Origin: Phycisphaerales bacterium
GTDB lineage: Bacteria; Planctomycetota; Phycisphaerae; Phycisphaerales; UBA1924
DNA length: 5,096 bases
Assembly: GCA_016764015.1 (NCBI GenBank)
Contig: JAESSR010000044.1
Span: 1-5,096, forward strand
Reading direction: 5' to 3'
Shown one piece after another: positions 1 through 5,096 of this stretch. Every line of letters starts with the position of its first letter. Positions within the stretch are counted from its first letter, which is position 1. The notes below the pieces were generated by a model that was given only the letters and a program-made list of their open reading frames with translations, had not been told where the DNA came from and did not search any database. Made by a program: the position numbers and the translations under genes.

Positions 1-894
1 GATGGTTGGATGGTCGATATGCACGGACCCGGAATCTGACATCATCGCAGCGAACACCGCGAGCGGCGAAGAAAAATCGATCGCGTTGTCAGCGACCGCA
101 TACGGATTCGAGACCCAGTTTACATCAGCATCATACTGATCCTCGAAATATTCTTTGAGCAATGGCAGGTCGACCTGGGCATCAATAATGTCGGCTTCGA
201 TTGCCTCCTCACCCGATGCAGACCAGACAACCTTCATCGCTTCATCGAGCTCACGCGAACTCATATCTCGTCCGTCGAGCAGTATGCTCCGGATGTTGTT
301 GTACATTCCATCGAGCAACCCAGAGATGTTCTGCTCCCAAGCAGCCGAGGGCCCAGAGCGGGTCATTGTCTCATTGGCGCCTTTGTAGTCACCAACCTGA
401 ACAAGCTGCGCCTGCACACCGACCCACGAGAGCGTGTCGGCCATGTACATCTCTTCCATGTGCAACCCTGGGAACGAGACATACCCGCCTGATTGCAGAA
501 TGATCTCGTCAGTGAACGCTCCGAGCAACAAATCACTCGTGTTGTAGGCTTCAGCGAACACATGGACTTTCTTGCCTGTATCCCGATACCGCGTGATCGC
601 TTGCCCAATTTCTTCGACCTGCGTCACACTCAATGCTGAATCCTTCAATCGGATGACCAGCCCGGAAAACTCCTTGTCATACGCGAGTGTATCAATCGTG
701 TTGACCAATCCCAGCAGAGTCCCCGAACCGTCCCCGAGCCAGGTGTAGCCAGCCTCGACTTCTGCGGGTGAGCCAGATATCTCGATGACCGCGAGATTGA
801 CATCATCCTCGGCCATCAGCAAAGCATTTGTGCTCACCAAGATGAGTAAAAGCCCACATGCAGAACGACGGAATCGATTCGTTTTCAAAGCCAT
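1..894 (-). CDS. sppA: Signal peptide peptidase SppA, long form (peptidase family S49), N-terminal part; continues beyond the left edge
   Basis: This is the N-terminal 298 residues of an S49 protease that degrades leftover signal peptides and other substrates at the inner-membrane/periplasm face. The start at 894 gives a basic segment (residues 1-10) and a hydrophobic core (about 12-27) ending in LLMA before acidic EDD, so a signal peptide or N-terminal anchor is likely; GGAG lies 5 nt upstream. The S49 fold is visible in the GLVIRLKD strand (78-85), the helix with QVEEIGQAITRYR (92-104), KKVHVFAEAY (108-117) and the VGVQAQLVQVGDYKGANE block (158-175). K171 in GDYKGANE aligns by motif with the catalytic lysine of E. 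coli SppA (K209). In this long form the nucleophilic serine lies in the second S49 repeat, which is outside the window. It follows the zinc-ribbon gene on the same strand after 74 bp. The N-terminal lysine and two-repeat layout argue against the short SohB/SppA36 type. The family is confident; the completeness of the gene cannot be judged. Confidence 0.9.
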   Translation of the reverse strand, partial: MALKTNRFRRSACGLLLILVSTNALLMAEDDVNLAVIEISGSPAEVEAGYTWLGDGSGTLLGLVNTIDTLAYDKEFSGLVIRLKDSALSVTQVEEIGQAITRYRDTGKKVHVFAEAYNTSDLLLGAFTDEIILQSGGYVSFPGLHMEEMYMADTLSWVGVQAQLVQVGDYKGANETMTRSGPSAAWEQNISGLLDGMYNNIRSILLDGRDMSSRELDEAMKVVWSASGEEAIEADIIDAQVDLPLLKEYFEDQYDADVNWVSNPYAVADNAIDFSSPLAVFAAMMSDSGSVHIDHPTI

Positions 895-968
895 TGGAAC
901 TCCAAAGTATGTTTTAAGACACAACTGTATCAGCAATAAGAGTCTATCGGAAAGAACGATGACAGGTT
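895..968. other. Short intergenic gap between two co-directional genes
   Basis: These 74 bases separate the TGA stop of the zinc-ribbon gene from the sppA-like start. Apart from the Shine-Dalgarno sequence, I see no GC-rich hairpin with a T tract that would mark an intrinsic terminator. A TTATTG-N17-TAAAAC arrangement on the minus strand is too poor a match to call a promoter. Co-transcription of the two genes is possible but not shown. Confidence 0.4.
900..903 (-). promoter_or_regulatory. Ribosome binding site of the sppA-like gene
   Basis: Read on the minus strand, GGAG is followed by five bases (TTCCA) and then the ATG at 894. This supports that start over upstream TTG codons, since the frame stays open upstream without a nearby in-frame stop. 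A well-placed signal sequence right after this ATG agrees. Confidence 0.6.
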
Positions 969-1943
969 TCAGATGATCTTGGTTCGCTCTGTTTTTTGTG
1001 TATTTGTCTCAAAAATATCGCTCAACCCAACCCCGGGTCGCACGAGCACCGGGTAGAGCCGAATGGTATCAATGCAGATATTGACCATACCAACCGAAAA
1101 AAGCACCGAACCCAACGAGACTACGACCAACGCAACGATGGAGAGTATGTCATCAATACTCAATATGACGAAGTGATTGATGATGTAAATTATATCACCG
1201 ATCGCAGCGATCGCAAGCGATGCGAACACCGCATACAACGATTGTCGATCAACACGCCCTGTCCGCACTACTATCGACCGGATCGCAAGCCCAACAGCCT
1301 GAGGACGAAGACCCCAGATAATGCCCCCGACAAGCAGCATCATTATCACGCGAAGAACGGAGCGTTCAAATGCCGATGGACCTGGTTCAAACACAGGCGA
1401 AGGTGAAAGAGCATCAATTCGCATATAGACAGACCCATACACAAATATCAGCGGCACAAACAACGACACCCCAAACGCAGAACGAATCGCTTCGAGCCTA
1501 TGAACACCACGATGCGGACGAATCATCATGACTGCCCCAAGCAAAGACACAACCAACCCACCGATGCCGACCAGAGGAGCGAGTGCAGGAATCCAGTTCG
1601 CACCGATCGCATCCCGGGCCATCTCCGCTCCTCGCATCACCCAAACCATCGCCAGCGCAAGCAACGCGCCCATGCTCCAAGCGTTGAGCCCGATGGCAAT
1701 TAACCGAGGAGCAATGAGTGGAACGAGTTCTTCTGCGTGCGGATCGACGATACCGAGGATTGTTGCTCGTACCGGGATTCCGCATTCCGAGCAGTTTGAG
1801 CGGATGGACAATCCACGCAAGTTGTATCCACACCCAATGCAGTAGAGTTCGCCATTGAGTTGGCGTGCGATCATCGCGCCCCCATCGGCTTGGACATTGG
1901 CGTGATCGACTCGATCAGTTGTATTCTGATTTGAATGTGCCAT
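969..1943 (-). CDS. Zinc-ribbon membrane protein of unknown function, about six transmembrane segments
   Basis: No characterised homologue is recognised. From the Met at 1943 the product has 324 residues. A polar N-terminus (1-30) leads into a treble-clef or zinc-ribbon-like module, C35-x2-C38-G-Y-x-L-R-G-L ... C51-x2-C54-G, which should bind one zinc on the cytoplasmic side. About six hydrophobic stretches follow, at residues 81-103, 118-141, 157-173, 196-212, 238-261 and 266-290, then a charged, probably cytoplasmic tail (about 302-324). I associate this layout with many small membrane proteins of Planctomycetota. The frame is open back to 2249, but that extension would overlap the divergent MoxR gene and looks non-coding (rich in His, Ser and Cys, no domain). 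The 1943 start has no strong Shine-Dalgarno; Met24, preceded by a G-rich run, is an alternative that keeps the zinc ribbon. It lies upstream of sppA on the same strand, so a role in envelope maintenance is possible but speculative. Confidence 0.8.
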   Translation of the reverse strand: MAHSNQNTTDRVDHANVQADGGAMIARQLNGELYCIGCGYNLRGLSIRSNCSECGIPVRATILGIVDPHAEELVPLIAPRLIAIGLNAWSMGALLALAMVWVMRGAEMARDAIGANWIPALAPLVGIGGLVVSLLGAVMMIRPHRGVHRLEAIRSAFGVSLFVPLIFVYGSVYMRIDALSPSPVFEPGPSAFERSVLRVIMMLLVGGIIWGLRPQAVGLAIRSIVVRTGRVDRQSLYAVFASLAIAAIGDIIYIINHFVILSIDDILSIVALVVVSLGSVLFSVGMVNICIDTIRLYPVLVRPGVGLSDIFETNTQKTERTKII

Positions 1944-1993
1944 ACCCGCCGTCCCGGAGACCAAGAAACGAAGAATCGTCAGTGTACCGAATG

Positions 1994-2002
1994 ATTTTAC
2001 CA
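1994..2002 (-). promoter_or_regulatory. Candidate extended -10 element for the zinc-ribbon gene
   Basis: Read on the minus strand this is TGG followed by TAAAAT, which matches five of six positions of TATAAT with the TGn extension. It would start transcription about 40-45 bases before the chosen ATG at 1943, which supports that start over the longer frame. There is no recognisable -35 hexamer at the expected distance. Confidence 0.3.
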
Positions 2003-2011
2003 CATGGAACC

Positions 2012-2026
2012 GATCAGAACATGATC
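2012..2026. repeat. Small inverted repeat GATCA-N5-TGATC
   Basis: The 5-base arms are perfect and surround GAACA. The repeat lies just upstream of the minus-strand extended -10 candidate, where a -35 element would be, so an operator role is conceivable. Arms this short also occur by chance, especially in a GATC-rich sequence. Confidence 0.25.
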
Positions 2027-2038
2027 CGAATGGCTCTT

Positions 2039-2049
2039 TGATTGAATCA
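2039..2049. repeat. 11-bp palindrome TGATTGAATCA in the divergent promoter region
   Basis: This is a perfect palindrome around a central G. It overlaps the TTGATT proposed as the -35 of the MoxR promoter, so a bound regulator would block that promoter. The same sequence, extended by one base at the 3' end, recurs at 3936-3947 inside the oxidoreductase gene, and the core GATTGAATC again at 4974-4982. Those coding copies weaken the case for a dedicated operator. Confidence 0.3.
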
Positions 2050-2118
2050 TCGTGATAGACTATGGCCTCATGATGAAGTCCTGGGGAGTTTCGACGGATT
2101 ATTGATACGCGAATCATT

Positions 2119-2123
2119 GAGAG
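2119..2123 (+). promoter_or_regulatory. Probable ribosome binding site of the MoxR gene
   Basis: GAGAG ends 9 bases before the ATG at 2133, an acceptable Shine-Dalgarno spacing. A second ATG at 2137 is out of frame, and no better signal precedes a later in-frame start. Confidence 0.45.
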
Positions 2124-2132
2124 TACACACGA

Positions 2133-3074
2133 ATGAATGCACACCCAAATGACCCTGTAAACGCACTCCGCTCCCAGATATCGAGTGTTTACCTTGGCGA
2201 TTCTCCCGCGATTGATTGGATCATTTGCTGCCTGCTCGCCCGCGGACATGTACTCCTTGAAGATGTCCCAGGAGTCGGCAAGACGCTACTCGCATCAACA
2301 CTTGCCAAGTCGATTGATTGCCCGTTCGCACGCGTGCAACTCACCCCGGACATGCTCCCCGCTGATTTGTTAGGAGTTTCAATATTTTCACGCGATGGGT
2401 CTGCACTCAAGTTTCAACCAGGTCCGATTTTTACCAGCATCCTGCTCGCCGACGAAATCAACCGGACAACGCCTCGTACGCAATCCGCCCTGCTCGAAGC
2501 GATGAGCGAAGCACAGGTCTCAATCGAAGGCATCACACATAAACTCAATAACCCGTTCATGGTCGTCGCTACTCAGAACCCCGCTGAGTTCGAGGGCACC
2601 TACCCGCTCCCGGAAAACCAGCTCGATCGGTTTCTGATGCGTATCTCGATGGGATATCCGAATGCTCAGGCCGAAGTTGAACTCCTTGACCTGCGTCCTG
2701 CGACCACTGTGCTCGAACATATCAAGCCGGTGCTCCACGCTGATGAAGTTATTGAGATGCAGAACTCTGTGGATAAAGTTCACCTGAGTGAGTCGATTCG
2801 TCAGTATATTGTTGATATCGCGCGGGCATCACGCGAATCAGACGAAGTGATCGTCGGGCTCTCACCGCGTGGTTCACTCGCACTTGCCCAAGCCGCTCGG
2901 GCCTGGGCTTGGATGGACGGGCGTGATTTTGTGGAACCAGACGATGTGCAAGCGATGCTTGTGCCCGTGTGTGCCCATCGGATTTTGATCGATGGCTCAG
3001 CAACCGGTGCCCACTGGGTGCTGGCTGCAGAAATCATCGAATCAATCGCCCGCCAAATACAGAGCCCTGTGTGA
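2133..3074 (+). CDS. MoxR-family AAA+ ATPase
   Basis: The 313-residue product has the usual length and full motif set of the MoxR family, cytoplasmic hexameric ATPases thought to act as chaperones in maturing or activating partner complexes, often VWA-domain proteins. Walker A is EDVPGVGKT (43-51), Walker B is LLADEIN (104-110), and sensor 1 is VATQNP (145-150). The NQLDRF segment (162-167) carries the likely arginine finger, and sensor 2 is LSPRG (243-247) in the C-terminal lid. The QSALLEAMSE block (117-126) and the FEGTYPLPE block (153-161) are typical of MoxR and of the AAA_3/AAA_lid_2 Pfam pair. No key residue is missing, so it should be active. The gene is transcribed away from the zinc-ribbon gene and ends 12 bp before the convergent oxidoreductase stop, so no DUF58 or VWA partner follows it on its strand. 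The substrate is unknown. RavA and other AAA+ subfamilies are less likely given the length and motifs. Confidence 0.93.
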   Translation: MNAHPNDPVNALRSQISSVYLGDSPAIDWIICCLLARGHVLLEDVPGVGKTLLASTLAKSIDCPFARVQLTPDMLPADLLGVSIFSRDGSALKFQPGPIFTSILLADEINRTTPRTQSALLEAMSEAQVSIEGITHKLNNPFMVVATQNPAEFEGTYPLPENQLDRFLMRISMGYPNAQAEVELLDLRPATTVLEHIKPVLHADEVIEMQNSVDKVHLSESIRQYIVDIARASRESDEVIVGLSPRGSLALAQAARAWAWMDGRDFVEPDDVQAMLVPVCAHRILIDGSATGAHWVLAAEIIESIARQIQSPV

Positions 3075-3086
3075 TTCATGCCTTGC
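3075..3086. other. 12-bp gap between convergent genes
   Basis: The MoxR TGA (3072-3074) and the TAG of the oxidoreductase (3089 down to 3087) are separated by 12 bases. There is no room for a normal intrinsic terminator, and I see no strong hairpin plus T tract in either flank. Transcripts probably read into each other's 3' ends or stop by another mechanism. Confidence 0.5.
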
Positions 3087-5096
3087 CTATTGGCTTTCGA
3101 GCAATCGAGCGAGCGCTTCAATCGGATGTATCGCTGCGCGTCCTGTGCCATCGATAATCTGATGGCGACACGATGTCCCGGGCGCGATGAGCATGTCGTC
3201 AGACGATGCCGAGCGGATCGCAGGGAATAGTGTTTGTTCACCGATTTTCATTGACAACTCATATCGGTGTGCAGCATACCCAAATGCTCCTGCCATACCA
3301 CAGCACCCTGTGTCGAGCACTGATACTTGCCCAGGGTAAAGCCGCTCGAAGATCGCTGAGGATGTTGAATCTCCCCACAATGCTTTCTGATGACAGTGCC
3401 CATGTAAGACCACTCTGCCTGCCAACGGACGAAACTTGGGCTTGATAGGATGATACGCCCACTTCGATTCGATAAATGTTTCGGGCAAAGCGGCTTTCGC
3501 CTTGAGTCGTTCAATCAGGAGCCCATCACGATTGAGTTGCAGATCAGGCCAATCATCGGCTACGACGGACAAGCACGAAGGTTCAGGTATCAATAAACCA
3601 AGAATCGTGTCATCTTCGATCAGGTATTCGAGCTGGTCAAGTGTTCGCTGCGCATCTTTAATTGCGAACTCAAGGTTTCCCAACGAAATCGCAGCACGCC
3701 CAAAGTCTGAAACTGTTTCAATCCCCACAGCGTATCCAAATGCTTCGAACACACGAACACAATCATGAACAATCGACGGATCATTGTGCGTCGAGAATGT
3801 ATCGCTCAGTACCACGACCCGAGGCTTGGTTCCTATTGGAATATCACGACGATGCACCGGGCGATGCATTTGGGGGAGCGAACGGTCCTTGTGAATATTG
3901 AGCCCATGATTGATCACCGATCTGACTGGCCCAGATGATTGAATCATATTGGTCAACCATGGAAACACCGAGCCGAGTCGATTGAGTTGATGAATGTTGG
4001 ACATCATGCGCACTGATAGGGGCACATGGCCGCCATCTCGATATCCTTGGGCGAGGTACTCTGATTTGAGCTTGGCGATATCCACTGAACTCGGACATTC
4101 AGATTTGCACCCCTTACAACTCAGACACAGATCGAGCGTCTCCTTGGTTGCGGGATCATTGAACACCGGCTCACCTGATTGGGAAGCTGCGAGATTGATC
4201 TGCCCGGTGATCGCCAACCTGAGTGCATTGCCCCGCCCGCGGGTTGAGTGGCGTTCATCGAGTGTTGCTTGATATGATGGGCACATCACCCCTCCAGATT
4301 TACGCCGACAAACTCCAGCCCCATTGCACAACTCAACGGCATGCCCGAACCCATGCTCTGACTCATACCGGTAATAGGTCTCTACTTTGGGCTGAGGAAT
4401 AATCGTATCGTTTGGTTTGATTCGTGTGTGCTCACTGATGGATTCGATCGACCCAGGCTCAACTATATTTCCCGGGTTCATGAGATTGAGCGGATCGAAT
4501 ATCGATTTAATCTCACGAAAAGCATTGAGGAGATCGGAACCAAAATAAGACTCAATAAACGGTCCACGCGCACGGCCATCGCCATGTTCACCGGATGGCA
4601 CGCCTCCGAGTTCTTGAGCGAGCATCGCCACTTTGGTCGCAATCCGATGCATCGCTAGTTCATCATCTGGATCACGAAGATTCAGAAGCGGGCGAACATG
4701 GAGCACACCAACCGAGGCATGTGCATAATACGATGCGATGGTATTCTCTGCATTGACAATCTCGCGGAACCGATGAACGAACTCACTCAGGTGTTCCACT
4801 GGTACCGCGTTGTCTTCTACAAAGCCCAAGGGCTTGCGATCGCCTTTGATTGCATGGAGCAACGGCTCGCCGGCTTTGCGTAGGTTCCATGCGTTTTCCA
4901 TATGCGCTTGATCTGTATATTCCCGAATCGGAATGCCCGGCACAACATCTCTGAGTTTCTCAAATGATGCCGCGATTGAATCCGAGTTCTCTCCAAAGAA
5001 CTCGACATAGAGCACCGCTCTCGCGTTGGCGTTTGGCAAAAGATCGAGATATGGCGCACACTGTGCGTTCCCCCTTGCAAGGTCCATAATTAAATC
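3087..5096 (-). CDS. FAD-linked oxidase / 4Fe-4S oxidoreductase fusion (D-2-hydroxyacid dehydrogenase type), C-terminal part; start lies beyond the right edge
   Basis: The frame is open to the window edge (669 residues visible), so the Met at 5087 is probably internal; family members are about 950-1000 residues with an N-terminal FAD-binding domain missing here. Residues are counted from that Met. The FAD-oxidase C domain spans about 1-210, with H123, H130, E167 and H168 (HASVGVLH, GEHGDG) matching the metal/substrate site of D-lactate and D-2-hydroxyglutarate dehydrogenases, and ends in DPLNLMNPGNI (198-208). An Fe-S module follows: C254/C260/C269 (CNGAGVC ... MCPS) and C321/C324/C327/C331 (CLSCKGCKSECP). 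The C-terminal part resembles GlcF/HdrD CCG domains: PEPSC (501-505), GHCHQK (563-568), TGCCG (593-597) and GTSCRHQI (637-644). Such proteins oxidise a D-2-hydroxyacid at FAD and pass electrons through the clusters to a quinone or other acceptor; substrate assignment (lactate, 2-hydroxyglutarate, glycolate) is not possible from sequence alone. YdiJ-like proteins are the nearest named group. It converges on MoxR, with no evident functional link. Confidence 0.92.
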   Translation of the reverse strand, partial: DLIMDLARGNAQCAPYLDLLPNANARAVLYVEFFGENSDSIAASFEKLRDVVPGIPIREYTDQAHMENAWNLRKAGEPLLHAIKGDRKPLGFVEDNAVPVEHLSEFVHRFREIVNAENTIASYYAHASVGVLHVRPLLNLRDPDDELAMHRIATKVAMLAQELGGVPSGEHGDGRARGPFIESYFGSDLLNAFREIKSIFDPLNLMNPGNIVEPGSIESISEHTRIKPNDTIIPQPKVETYYRYESEHGFGHAVELCNGAGVCRRKSGGVMCPSYQATLDERHSTRGRGNALRLAITGQINLAASQSGEPVFNDPATKETLDLCLSCKGCKSECPSSVDIAKLKSEYLAQGYRDGGHVPLSVRMMSNIHQLNRLGSVFPWLTNMIQSSGPVRSVINHGLNIHKDRSLPQMHRPVHRRDIPIGTKPRVVVLSDTFSTHNDPSIVHDCVRVFEAFGYAVGIETVSDFGRAAISLGNLEFAIKDAQRTLDQLEYLIEDDTILGLLIPEPSCLSVVADDWPDLQLNRDGLLIERLKAKAALPETFIESKWAYHPIKPKFRPLAGRVVLHGHCHQKALWGDSTSSAIFERLYPGQVSVLDTGCCGMAGAFGYAAHRYELSMKIGEQTLFPAIRSASSDDMLIAPGTSCRHQIIDGTGRAAIHPIEALARLLESQ
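3936..3947. repeat. Second copy of the TGATTGAATCAT sequence, inside the oxidoreductase gene
   Basis: These 12 bases are identical to 2039-2050; with the preceding A at 3935 they form a perfect 13-bp palindrome. Here they encode part of the NMIQSS segment of the oxidoreductase. A 12-base match within 5 kb is not rare by chance, so this may be coincidence. Confidence 0.3.

Larger units (their letters stand above)
1944..2132. promoter_or_regulatory. Divergent intergenic region with candidate promoters for the zinc-ribbon and MoxR genes
   Basis: This is the only sizeable non-coding stretch in the window (189 bp), and it must hold the start signals of both flanking genes. On the plus strand TTGATT (2038-2043), 17 bp, then TATGGC (2061-2066) is a modest sigma-70-like match about 67 bases before the MoxR start. 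On the minus strand TGGTAAAAT (2002 down to 1994) resembles an extended -10 element, with no good -35. Two short palindromes, listed separately, sit near the two -35 positions. All promoter calls were made by eye and are tentative. Confidence 0.4.

Noticed and set aside
155..608. Several 77-100 codon open frames over the sppA-like region on both strands
   Set aside because: They are shadows of the minus-strand S49 frame, which runs uninterrupted from 894 to the window edge and carries the family motifs.
1198..1226. Repeated GCGATCGC-like bases around 1200-1225 as a tandem repeat element
   Set aside because: The similarity comes from repeated Ala and Ile codons in a transmembrane segment, and there is no regular repeat unit.
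996..1406. 136-codon plus-strand open frame opposite the zinc-ribbon gene
   Set aside because: It is antisense to a gene with clear membrane segments, is rich in His, Arg, Asn and Asp in a way typical of the reverse of hydrophobic codons, and has no recognisable motif.
1944..2249. N-terminal extension of the zinc-ribbon protein by 102 codons, starting at 2249
   Set aside because: It would overlap the well-supported MoxR start and its leader, has no domain or sensible composition, and would bury the candidate promoters. The Met at 1943 or Met24 gives a normal protein.
3059..3070. ACAG-AGCC-CTGT hairpin at the end of MoxR as a terminator
   Set aside because: The stem is only four base pairs, lies inside the coding sequence, and is not followed by a T tract.
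2801..3241. 146-codon minus-strand open frame spanning the MoxR 3' end and the oxidoreductase 3' end
   Set aside because: It overlaps two conserved proteins in other frames, shows no domain, and has no sign of its own start signals.

Overview
The window holds four protein-coding genes and almost no spare DNA, in the order sppA-like (-, runs off the left edge), zinc-ribbon membrane protein (-), MoxR-type AAA+ ATPase (+), FAD/Fe-S oxidoreductase (-, runs off the right edge). I see no rRNA, tRNA, CRISPR array, insertion sequence, prophage or other mobile-element signature. Base composition looks close to 50% GC and coding style looks uniform throughout.

The likely source is a member of the Planctomycetota, perhaps a marine Phycisphaerae-like lineage. 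The main clue is the N-terminal CxxCGYxLRGL...CxECG zinc ribbon joined to membrane helices in the second gene, a protein style I associate with that phylum. The long E. coli-type SppA and the fused FAD/Fe-S dehydrogenase fit but do not discriminate. The assignment is inference and rests on few markers.

Layout: 1-894 (-) encodes the N-terminal 298 residues of a long-form signal peptide peptidase, including the catalytic lysine but not the serine half. A 74-bp gap separates it from 969-1943 (-), a 324-residue protein with a four-cysteine zinc ribbon and about six transmembrane segments. A 189-bp intergenic region (1944-2132) lies between this gene and the divergent MoxR gene at 2133-3074 (+). 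It carries candidate promoters in both directions, each overlapped near its -35 position by a short palindrome. The MoxR gene ends 12 bp from the convergent stop codon of the FAD/Fe-S gene, 3087-5096 (-), of which 669 C-terminal residues are present.

Functionally these look like ordinary housekeeping or accessory genes: envelope proteolysis, an uncharacterised membrane protein, a MoxR chaperone-like ATPase, and a membrane-linked D-2-hydroxyacid dehydrogenase. The points most worth a second look are the MoxR gene without its usual DUF58/VWA partners directly downstream and divergent from the zinc-ribbon membrane protein, the incomplete cysteine set for one Fe-S cluster of the oxidoreductase, and the repeated palindrome in the divergent promoter region. 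I found no convincing evidence of a novel multi-gene system.
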